DNA of 64,000 bases from Clostridium sp. AF27-2AA (GTDB lineage Bacteria > Bacillota > Clostridia > Lachnospirales > Lachnospiraceae): contig NZ_QUFI01000012.1 in assembly GCF_003478505.1 (NCBI RefSeq), positions 1 to 64,000 of the forward strand, in the 5' to 3' direction. Positions 7,277-14,334 of this stretch are shown here, piece after piece. Both the position numbers and the translations under genes were made by a program. The stretch's first letter is position 1. Each line of letters starts with the position of its first letter. The notes beneath the pieces are model-generated. The model had not been told where the DNA came from. It was given only the letters and a program-made list of their open reading frames with translations, and did no database searches.

Positions 7277-9001
7277 TTGAATTATAGAGAGGAGCCATTT
7301 GAGGGAGACGAGCTGGACCGCATGCGTGCAAGACAGCAGCGAAAAAAACAGGGCGCACCGTCCCGCAGAAGCAGCCGGCGCGATACTCCGGATTCAGTGC
7401 CGGAATGCCGCAGTTACAGCCGTACACCGGATGCGCCAGACGCGGATTTTGATGATCTGAGTCCGAACCAGATCGAAGAACTGGATCTGGATGATTACGA
7501 TACTTATGAAAACGCGCTGGAGCAGGAGTTAAACCGCACCATCGCCCAGAGTGAAAAAGAGCAGGAATATTCCAGAGGGAGGAACCGTCAGAGCGATATG
7601 AGACAGAATCGTGCCGATTACGCTTATGAAAGACCTCGCAGAAAACGCCGGAAGAAAAAACATTTTGGGAAAATACTGATCCTGGTGGTATGCTTGTTCG
7701 CAGGTTTGTTTCTGTACCGTCATTTCCGGGATAACGGCTACTGGACCATTGCGGTGTTCGGTGTGGATTCCCGTGACGGCAATCTGGAAAAAGGCGCCCT
7801 TTCCGATGTGGAGATGATCGCCAGCATTAATAAGAAGACCGGTGAAATCCGTCTGGTATCGGTTTTCCGCGACAGCTATCTGCGGATTTCTGATCAGGAA
7901 GATGATTATGATAAGATCAATGAGGCATATTTCAAGGGTGGTCATGAACAGGCAGTTCAGGCGCTGGAGCGCAACTTAAATCTGAAAATTGATGATTATA
8001 CCACATTCAACTGGAAGGCTGTTGTGGATGCCATCAACGTGCTCGGCGGCGTGGACATTGAAATCAGTGATAAGGAATTTGCCTACATCAATTCCTTTAT
8101 CACGGAAACCGTAAATTCCACCGGAGTCGGTTCCTATCAGCTGGATCACAGCGGCATGAACCACCTGGATGGTGTCCAGGCCGTTGCTTATGCAAGACTG
8201 CGTCTGATGGATACTGACTTTAACCGGACAGAGCGCCAGCGCAAGGTACTGGGACAGGCCATGGAAAAAGCGAAATCTTCTGATTTTAAGACCCTACGTA
8301 CGCTGGTTGGAGCCGTTTACCCGGAGATTTCTACCAGCATTGGCGTAGACGATATCCTCACGATGGCAAAGGGTGCAAGAAAGTATTATATCGGACAGAC
8401 CTCCGGTTTCCCGTTCTCTCATCAGGAGATGAAGATCGGTAAAAAATCCTGCGTGATTCCGACCACTCTGGAAAGCAATGTGATACAGCTTCATACCTTC
8501 TTATATGACCAGGAATCCTATGATGCCCCGTCTTCTGTAAGAGAGATCAGCAATTACATTGCGCAGAAGACAGGCCTTGGTGAACCTGGCAAAGATACCG
8601 AGTCTGGTAAGAATGTAGGAGCGGAAGGCAATAACGGAGGTGGACAGACCGAAGGAAAGTCTGAGCAGCCTGCTGCCGCCCCGGCCCAGACAGAACCGGC
8701 TGCAGAGGAGAGCAGTGAAGCCGTGGAAGAGTCTTCGGAATCCGCAGATGAGACGATTGAAAGCTCTGAAGCAGAGGAAACGGAAGAAACCGAAACTTCT
8801 TCCGGCGTCATCAGCGCGCCGCAGGATCGTCCGGGTTCATCTGAGACAACCGCTTCCGACCACATCAGTGCCGGACCGGGATCTTCTACAAATGGACCAG
8901 GTACATCCAGTGCTCCAACCGCGGCAGAAACGAATGCCGCTTTAGAAGCACCTGGCCAAAATTCCGGAAATGGAGCAGAGGAAGTCGGACCGGGAGTCTA
9001 A
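7277..9001 (+). CDS. LytR-CpsA-Psr (LCP) family protein
   Basis: Likely transfers undecaprenyl-linked glycopolymers to peptidoglycan at the outer face of the membrane. 574 residues. The start is TTG at 7277 with AGAGGAG 6 bp upstream; the nearby ATG (7272) is out of frame and runs into TGA. Residues 1-128 are a long acidic/basic cytoplasmic tail, 129-148 the single membrane helix (ILILVVCLFAGLFL). The LCP domain follows, with AVFGVDSRDG, SDVEMIASI, SVFRDSYLRI, KINEAYFKGG and YARLRLMDTDFNRTERQRKV, whose Arg/Asp residues contact the phospho-lipid in the family. The C-terminal ~150 residues are a Ser/Glu/Thr/Gly-rich extracellular linker containing SSGVISAP. Probably one operon with the NlpC/P60 gene. 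Confidence 0.92.
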   Translation: MNYREEPFEGDELDRMRARQQRKKQGAPSRRSSRRDTPDSVPECRSYSRTPDAPDADFDDLSPNQIEELDLDDYDTYENALEQELNRTIAQSEKEQEYSRGRNRQSDMRQNRADYAYERPRRKRRKKKHFGKILILVVCLFAGLFLYRHFRDNGYWTIAVFGVDSRDGNLEKGALSDVEMIASINKKTGEIRLVSVFRDSYLRISDQEDDYDKINEAYFKGGHEQAVQALERNLNLKIDDYTTFNWKAVVDAINVLGGVDIEISDKEFAYINSFITETVNSTGVGSYQLDHSGMNHLDGVQAVAYARLRLMDTDFNRTERQRKVLGQAMEKAKSSDFKTLRTLVGAVYPEISTSIGVDDILTMAKGARKYYIGQTSGFPFSHQEMKIGKKSCVIPTTLESNVIQLHTFLYDQESYDAPSSVREISNYIAQKTGLGEPGKDTESGKNVGAEGNNGGGQTEGKSEQPAAAPAQTEPAAEESSEAVEESSESADETIESSEAEETEETETSSGVISAPQDRPGSSETTASDHISAGPGSSTNGPGTSSAPTAAETNAALEAPGQNSGNGAEEVGPGV

Positions 9002-9324
9002 AAATTTAAATAAAAATGCGAGAGGCTGCCACAGTTTTGCCGTGGTTTTTCTCTCGCATTTTTGTTATTCTTTGTTATAGTATAAATTGGTATAGCTTCC
9101 TTTACTTCGTCGATAAGTGCCTTCTTCTCGCTGATAAGATCAGAGAGTTCTTTTGTGTTGGAATCCAGGACTTCGCGGTAAGAGGCAAGCTCAGTGTGGA
9201 TCTGTGCCCGCTCCTCACGTCCTTCTGCTTTTTCCGGGTTTTTTACTGCCGCGAAAGAGCAGAAAGGAAGTGCCAGGCACATTCCAAAGGCAATCAGGCC
9301 GGTTTTTATATTTTTTCTCATCAT
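8998..9324 (-). CDS. Small secreted coiled-coil protein, 3' end possibly altered
   Basis: 108 residues. ATG 9324 is chosen because it sits ~9 bp after an AAGGAG site; ATGs at 9330 and 9321 are alternatives. Residues ~5-25 form a signal peptide (IKTGLIAFGMCLALPFCSFA). A short helical region follows (REERAQIHTELASYREVL, then NTKELSDLISEKKALIDEVK), probably coiled-coil. The last ~20 codons read through the shared terminator hairpin, so the native stop may have been lost. It converges on the LCP gene. No family is recognised. The broken response regulator starts on the other strand just 30 bp away, so both may flank one old deletion. Confidence 0.45.
   Translation of the reverse strand: MMRKNIKTGLIAFGMCLALPFCSFAAVKNPEKAEGREERAQIHTELASYREVLDSNTKELSDLISEKKALIDEVKEAIPIYTITKNNKNAREKPRQNCGSLSHFYLNF
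9013..9064. terminator. Bidirectional terminator after the LCP gene
   Basis: AAATGCGAGAG (9014-9024) pairs with CTCTCGCATTT (9051-9061) around a GCCACAG/CCGTGG inner stem, with T-runs on both strands. It also lies inside the 3' part of the opposite-strand frame ending at 8998. Confidence 0.85.
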
Positions 9325-9356
9325 AATCATCGTCTCCTTTTCTCTCTATTGTTTTT

Positions 9357-9758
9357 TTGTCCTTTGGATCTTTTCTGATCCTGAAACCATCATACGATAA
9401 AGGCCTGCATCATTTCGAGAGAAGACTTGCAGAAGAAAACCACACGATTTCAGAATTGGTGTTCGGCCCGCTGATTCTTTATCCAGAACGTAGATCTGCT
9501 GTACTGAATAATACTCCTCTGTCCTTAACTCCTACGGAATTTGATTTTCTTACCTATCTTGTGGAACATCAGGACCGGGCAGTAAGCCGAGATGAACTGC
9601 TGAAAAATCTCTGGCAGTATAACTGGCAGGCAGATACCCGGGCCGCAGACGATCTGGTAAAACGCCTGCGCAGAAAACTGCGGGAATGCAAAAGCAGCGT
9701 GCGGATCGAAACTGTGTGGGGCTTTGGATTTCGACTGGAAAAGGAGTCCGTATCATGA
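9357..9758 (+). pseudogene. Response regulator remnant: OmpR/PhoB DNA-binding domain without receiver
   Basis: The first in-frame start is TTG 9357 with no ribosome site. The reading begins SFLILKPSYDKGLHHF, which resembles the end of a receiver domain: the conserved Lys-Pro near beta-5, then the linker. The complete winged-helix effector domain follows: FGPLILYPERRSAVL, LSLTPTEFDFLTYLVEH, SRDELLKNLWQY, then RAADDLVKRLRRKLRE and IETVWGFGFRLEK. The whole receiver domain, including the phospho-acceptor Asp, is missing, and the upstream DNA belongs to an opposite-strand gene. It overlaps the kinase start by 4 bp (ATGA), the normal arrangement for the pair. It might still express a phosphorylation-independent DNA-binding protein, but I treat it as a deletion remnant. 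Confidence 0.75.
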
Positions 9759-11191
9759 TAAGAAAAAGGAGAAAAAACATTCTCTGGCATATCCTGCTGC
9801 CCATTGTGTTGATTCTGGTTCTGATCCCGCCTGCATGCAGTCTGGTATTCTGGCATTTTGCTGACCAGTTTGCCCATTATGCTGCGGCCAGTGAACTGGG
9901 CAAGATTCAAGAGCCATTAACTGCGCTGATCGGTAAAACATTTTCTGCGGAGCCTGAGGAAATCGGTGCGGAGGATCGCAGAGAGCAGATTCGTGGCTTT
10001 CTGCTTCGGGCGCAGACGATTATAGAGGAAAGCGGTGCAAACGCAGAAATAATTGTATATGAATCACAGGGCAAAGCCGTCTACCCCAAACATGAAGAAA
10101 AGAGGGAGCAGATACAGTCTCTGATTGAAGAATGCCAGAAAATCCGGAGTACGGAACTTTCATCCGGCACGTTGTCCGGCATCTCTGTAAAATCGGAAAC
10201 CGGAACATACCTTACCGATTTCTATGAAATTCCCGGACATCTTCCGCAGATCAGCTGTGTGGCTGTAACCTGTTCCGTATCCCGTCTGACTTTATGGCTG
10301 AAGCCGGCAGTCCACTGGATTTTTCTGTTAAGCAGTATTCTGGTCTGCCTGTGCCTTCTTCTGATCTGGCATATGGTAAAGGGAATTACGGTGCCTCTGG
10401 AGCAGCTTTGCCTTCGGGCTAAAGAAATCGGGCAGGGTGATTTCACAAAAACGAATGTATCCTATGATCTTTATGAACTGGAAAATCTCCGTACGGAAAT
10501 GAACCACATGGCGGAGCAGCTCAAACGGTCACAGGAAATTCAAAAAGACTTTTTCCAGAATGTATCCCATGAATTGAGAAACCCACTGATGTCCATTAGC
10601 GGTTACGCACAGGGCATTGAACATGGAATTTTCAAAGAGCCGGAAACGGCTGCCCACACGATTCTGGAAGAGAGCGGAAGGCTTACCGAGCTGGTAACCA
10701 GCCTGCTGACCCTTTCCCGTATTGAAAGTAGGGACAATGGAACAGATATCAGCCTTCAACCAGTTCCGTTAGATGAAGTTCTGGAGGACTGTCTGGACCG
10801 CGTCAGCAGTCTGGCCGTGAAAAAGGGAATCCAGGTCCAGATTGCTCCTTACGAGGAAGAGGAAGCCGTTCTTGGAGATGGCGAATTGATCTGCAAAGTG
10901 CTGGAAAACTTTCTGACGAACGCCCTGCGATACGCAATATCAGAAGTGACCATCCGGATCCGGCCTGAAAAAAAACTGACTGCAATTTCTGTGGAAGATG
11001 ACGGAAATGGAATTGCATCCAAAGATCTGCCGCATCTGTTTGAGCGCTGCTACAAAGGAAATGGCGGCAATTTTGGAATCAGTCTTGCGATTGCCACTTC
11101 TGCTGCTGAACGCATGAAGGGATCTGTAAAAGGAGAAAACCGTACAGAAGGCGGTGCTGTGTTTACGCTTACCCTGCAGAGATCGTCATAA
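9755..11191 (+). CDS. Membrane sensor histidine kinase (HAMP-HisKA-HATPase)
   Basis: 478 residues, ATG 9755 after AAAGGAG. Two membrane helices (~11-33 and ~188-209) bracket a ~150-residue extracellular sensor region. A HAMP segment (ITVPLEQLCLRAKEIGQGDF) follows, then the HisKA H-box NVSHELRNPLMSISGY with phospho-acceptor His near 272. The HATPase N-box is LENFLTNALRYA, G1 is VEDDGNGI, the F-box is LPHLFERCYKG and G2 is FGISLAIATSAAE. All catalytic motifs look intact. Its cognate regulator just upstream lacks its receiver, so this kinase is either orphaned or signals to a regulator elsewhere. The signal is unknown. Confidence 0.88.
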   Translation: MIRKRRKNILWHILLPIVLILVLIPPACSLVFWHFADQFAHYAAASELGKIQEPLTALIGKTFSAEPEEIGAEDRREQIRGFLLRAQTIIEESGANAEIIVYESQGKAVYPKHEEKREQIQSLIEECQKIRSTELSSGTLSGISVKSETGTYLTDFYEIPGHLPQISCVAVTCSVSRLTLWLKPAVHWIFLLSSILVCLCLLLIWHMVKGITVPLEQLCLRAKEIGQGDFTKTNVSYDLYELENLRTEMNHMAEQLKRSQEIQKDFFQNVSHELRNPLMSISGYAQGIEHGIFKEPETAAHTILEESGRLTELVTSLLTLSRIESRDNGTDISLQPVPLDEVLEDCLDRVSSLAVKKGIQVQIAPYEEEEAVLGDGELICKVLENFLTNALRYAISEVTIRIRPEKKLTAISVEDDGNGIASKDLPHLFERCYKGNGGNFGISLAIATSAAERMKGSVKGENRTEGGAVFTLTLQRSS

Positions 11192-11264
11192 TATACAGAA
11201 ATCCGCTTATAGGCCGGCAATCTTTGTATAATGAGACAAAATTCAAAAAAATGGCAAAAAACTA

Positions 11265-11440
11265 TTATACAAAATGAAATTTTCCGCTATAATAGCACCT
11301 CGGTAACAACAATACATCATACAGTTTTTTGAGAACACAGTGAGATGCACACCGGATATCTGTAGTATGCAGATGCCCGATATCTGAATTCAGAATGCAG
11401 TGGAGTCGCAACGAGTTTGACGGCTTTACTGCATTTTTTT
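11265..11440 (+). promoter_or_regulatory. Promoter and attenuator-like leader of the DUF2798 gene
   Basis: TTATAC (11265-11270), 17 bp, TATAAT (11288-11293) is a plausible promoter. The leader then holds GATATCTG twice (about 11354 and 11379) and AATGCAGT (11394-11401) pairing with ACTGCATT (11428-11435) directly before a 7-T run, a terminator-like hairpin about 70 nt ahead of the start codon. I match it to no known riboswitch class. The gap 11192-11506 holds nothing else I can name. Confidence 0.5.
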
Positions 11441-11506
11441 GCGAAATACTCCCACAACTTTCGCCCCTACTGCTGTGTTCCAGGATAGTCAAGGAGGAAA
11501 TTACTT

Positions 11507-11965
11507 ATGCCAAAATCTTTAAAACAGGAAATTATTTACGGAATCATGATGGTTTTTGCCATGGTTTATGCTATGGTCTGCTACAATGTCACACTGAATG
11601 TCGGTGGTATGCAGAACTTTGTATTTGCAGCAGCGCTTCATGAGCTTCCAATCATGTGCCCGCTTGCATTTATTTTTGACTTTTTCGTAGTCGGACCGAT
11701 CGCGAAAAAGATTACCTTCCGCATTTTTAATCCGGGTGAAGATAAACCGCTGTTCATCATTTTGATGATTTCTGTGCTTACTATCTGGATGATGTGCCCA
11801 TACATGAGCCTGATGGCTACCATCATCTTCAAGAATGGGCTTCAGCCGGAATTTTTAAGCATCTGGATTTCTACCACCATTAAGAACTTCCCGATGGCAT
11901 TCTTCTGGCAGCTCTTCGCGGCAGGCCCGCTGGTTCGCTTTATCTTTGGAAAGATGTTTAAATAA
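11507..11965 (+). CDS. DUF2798 family membrane protein
   Basis: 152 residues, ATG 11507 with AAGGAGG upstream. Four hydrophobic helices: IIYGIMMVFAMVYAMVC, a second around LPIMCPLAFIFDFFVVGP, IILMISVLTIWMMC and FPMAFFWQLFAAGPLVRFIF. The repeated pattern of a helix ending in AxGPxxR/K and the short loop GEDKPLFI fit the DUF2798 family, whose function is unknown. It comes 48 bp before the TetR gene in the same direction and may be regulated by it. A terminator-like hairpin in its leader suggests conditional expression. Confidence 0.75.
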   Translation: MPKSLKQEIIYGIMMVFAMVYAMVCYNVTLNVGGMQNFVFAAALHELPIMCPLAFIFDFFVVGPIAKKITFRIFNPGEDKPLFIILMISVLTIWMMCPYMSLMATIIFKNGLQPEFLSIWISTTIKNFPMAFFWQLFAAGPLVRFIFGKMFK

Positions 11966-12012
11966 AAGAACTTTCATGATAAAATAATGAAAAAAGAAAA
12001 GGACAACTGTAC

Positions 12013-12642
12013 ATGCGGACCAAGGACGAATTCAACGAACAGAGACAGCGACAACAGCTCTTAAATGCAGCCTGGAAGTTGTTTTACAAGAAAGGTTATC
12101 AGAATACCACCATGGAGGATATCCTGAAAGAGGCTCATTGCTCAAAGGGCAGGTTTTATTATTATTTTCATGCCAAGGCAGAACTCCTGGATTCCATGTA
12201 TGAACTGTTTGATGAAAAATACGAGGAGTTTTACCAGAGCATTGATAAGACCCTGGGAAGCTTTGAGCAGCTGCTTGCCTTAAACCAGTTCATGTTCGAG
12301 TTTATGAGCCGGCAGATTGGAAGGGAGCTGCTTACCAGTCTCTATATCAGCCAGCTTTCCGGAACCACCGGCATCCGGTTCTGGGGAGAGCAGCGTTCTT
12401 TCGTGAAGATCATTCTGGAAATCGTGAAATATGGGCAGGAGAGGGGCGAGATCCGGACTGATCTTGACTGTCATTCGCTTGCCGCTGACATTGTCGCGGA
12501 GGAGCGCAGCCAGCTGATCTCCTGGTGCCTGGCAGGCGGGACTTATGATCTTGCGTCAGTGAGTATTCCGAAGCTGGAACGATCCTACATTGGATATTCG
12601 TCTCAATACGAATCTTCTCAATATGAAGTTAGAAAAGAATAA
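12013..12642 (+). CDS. TetR/AcrR family transcriptional regulator
   Basis: 209 residues, ATG 12013 with AAAGGAC upstream. The N-terminal HTH is textbook TetR: RQQLLNAAWKLFYKKGYQNT, then TMEDILKEAHCSKGRFYYYF, then HAKAELLDSMYEL (residues ~13-65). The C-terminal ~140 residues are a helical ligand-binding region without a recognisable ligand class. It is followed by a terminator and then by the AbgT operon, whose promoter carries a 12-bp perfect palindrome at the predicted start site, so regulation of the transporter/peptidase operon is the simplest role. The ligand might be the transported peptide-like compound (inference). Confidence 0.88.
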   Translation: MRTKDEFNEQRQRQQLLNAAWKLFYKKGYQNTTMEDILKEAHCSKGRFYYYFHAKAELLDSMYELFDEKYEEFYQSIDKTLGSFEQLLALNQFMFEFMSRQIGRELLTSLYISQLSGTTGIRFWGEQRSFVKIILEIVKYGQERGEIRTDLDCHSLAADIVAEERSQLISWCLAGGTYDLASVSIPKLERSYIGYSSQYESSQYEVRKE

Positions 12643-12693
12643 CAAAAGGAAAATCTTCAATTTTTCATTCATTTTAGCTATAGTGACTTTATT

Positions 12694-12737
12694 TTAGAAG
12701 GTGCAGACTGGAACTGTTGCGCCTTCTTTCTTTTTTG
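12694..12737 (+). terminator. Terminator after the TetR gene
   Basis: AGAAGGTGC (12696-12704) pairs with GCGCCTTCT (12719-12727), followed by a T-rich stretch. It overlaps the -35 region of the next promoter. Confidence 0.7.
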
Positions 12738-12758
12738 TTTATAATGAGACCATGGTCT
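12717..12758 (+). promoter_or_regulatory. abgT-operon promoter with palindromic operator candidate
   Basis: TTGCGC (12717-12722), 17 bp, TATAAT (12740-12745). Directly downstream, covering the expected +1, is the perfect palindrome AGACCATGGTCT (12747-12758). Its position is ideal for a repressor such as the adjacent TetR protein. Confidence 0.6.
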
Positions 12759-12787
12759 AAAAAAGAAAATGAACAGGAGGTACTTTT

Positions 12788-14320
12788 ATGCAGGAAACGG
12801 CACAAAAGAAAAAGAACGGAAAAGTTCTGGATTTTATTGAACGGGTAGGAAATCAGCTTCCGCATCCGTACATCTTATTTTTATGGTTATGTCTGATCCT
12901 GGCGCTGATCAGCCTGGCATGCAGCATGACCGGAATCAGTGTTGTAAATCCGACCAATGGAGAAACGGTTCTGGCGAAGAGCCTCATCAGCAAAGATGGC
13001 CTTGTCTGGCTGTTAGAAAATCTGCTTTCTAACTTCCAGGGATTCTCACCCCTTGGCCTTGTACTGGCCATGCAGATTGCCATCGGCTTTTCCGAAAAGG
13101 TTGGTCTTCTGACAACGGCAATGCGCCGTGCCATCCTGGGTGTTCCCCTGTGGGCCCTGACTGCGACGGTATTATTCCTTGGCATCAACGGCAGTATCGC
13201 TTCTGAGGCATCCATCATCGTGGTTCCGGCTCTGGCTGCTGCAGCTTTTGAGTCTGTCGGAATGCATCCGGTTGCAGGACTGCTCGCCGGATATGCTGCA
13301 ACCAATGCCGGATTTACCGCCTGTGTCATCGTAGCCGGTACCGATGTTCTGTTATCTGGTGTAACGGAATCCGCAGCCCAGATGATTGATCCGTCCATGA
13401 CCGTCAATGCCACCTGCAACTGGTACTTCATGTTCGTATCCGTATTTACCCTGACTGTAGCAGGCGTGTTCGTAAACAAGAAATTTATCGTTCCGCGTCT
13501 CGGTACCTATGATCCGGTAGACGGAGAGGGCGTTGACGCCGTAGAGTCCACCTCTGAGATCACTCCGGTTCAGGCAAAGGCACTTCGCGCAGCCGGTATT
13601 TTCAGCATTCTCTACATCCTGTTATTTGCAATCCTGGTCATCCCGTCCGGCGGTATCCTGCGCGCGGAAGACGGTTCCATTTTAAACGGACCGTTTATTA
13701 AGGGACTGGTTCCGATCCTGATGATCTACTTCATTCTGGTTGGCGTTGTATACGGCGTGAAGGCTGGCACCATCAAGAACAGTTCTGACGTTCCGATGCT
13801 GATGGCCCAGGCTCTGGAAGGCATGACTGGCTACATTGTTCTGGTATTTGTCATCGCGCAGTTCATCAATATGTTCAGCTATACCAACCTCGGCATGATC
13901 ATTGCCGTAAAGAGCGCCGATGCCCTGCAGGTAGCCGGCTTTACCGGTATCCCGTTAATGCTGTTCTTCATCCTGCTCTGCTGCGTGGTAAACCTGTTCA
14001 TGACCAGTGGTTCTGGCAAATGGTACATTTTTGCTCCAATTCTGGTTCCGATGATGATGATGCTCGGCTACAGCCCGGCATTTGCGCAGATCATCTACCG
14101 TATCGGTGATTCCACCACCAATGCGATCACACCGATTTATCCATATATCCCGATCGCAATCGGAATGGCAAAGAAGTACGACAAGAAGTTCGGCATGGGA
14201 AGCCTGATCTCCATGATGCTTCCTTATTCCATCGCATTCCTTCTTGTCTGGGTTGTCCAGATGATCATCTGGGTACTCTTTAACCTTCCGCTTGGTCCAG
14301 GAGTCAGCGTATTCTTATAA
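12788..14320 (+). CDS. AbgT-family transporter (p-aminobenzoyl-glutamate/drug type)
   Basis: 510 residues, ATG 12788 after AGGAGG. Polytopic inner-membrane protein of the AbgT family: N-terminal VLDFIERVGNQLPHPYILFL, family motifs GFSPLGLVLAMQIAIGFSEK and LGINGSIASEASIIVVPALA, ATNAGFTACVIVAGTDVLLS, a late helix LFMTSGSGKWYIFAPILVP, and RIGDSTTNAITPIYPYIPIA. The length matches the family. Known members import p-aminobenzoyl-glutamate or export sulfonamides. Here it opens an operon with a cytosolic S9 peptidase and an amidohydrolase (15 and 26 bp gaps), so uptake of an N-acylated or peptide-like compound followed by hydrolysis is the likely role. The substrate cannot be read from sequence. Confidence 0.9.
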   Translation: MQETAQKKKNGKVLDFIERVGNQLPHPYILFLWLCLILALISLACSMTGISVVNPTNGETVLAKSLISKDGLVWLLENLLSNFQGFSPLGLVLAMQIAIGFSEKVGLLTTAMRRAILGVPLWALTATVLFLGINGSIASEASIIVVPALAAAAFESVGMHPVAGLLAGYAATNAGFTACVIVAGTDVLLSGVTESAAQMIDPSMTVNATCNWYFMFVSVFTLTVAGVFVNKKFIVPRLGTYDPVDGEGVDAVESTSEITPVQAKALRAAGIFSILYILLFAILVIPSGGILRAEDGSILNGPFIKGLVPILMIYFILVGVVYGVKAGTIKNSSDVPMLMAQALEGMTGYIVLVFVIAQFINMFSYTNLGMIIAVKSADALQVAGFTGIPLMLFFILLCCVVNLFMTSGSGKWYIFAPILVPMMMMLGYSPAFAQIIYRIGDSTTNAITPIYPYIPIAIGMAKKYDKKFGMGSLISMMLPYSIAFLLVWVVQMIIWVLFNLPLGPGVSVFL

Positions 14321-14334
14321 GAAGGAGAAGCAGC

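Noticed and set aside
12853..13479. 208-codon minus-strand frame opposite the AbgT gene
   Set aside because: Shadow of the AbgT coding sequence; composition reflects complementary codons and no motif appears.
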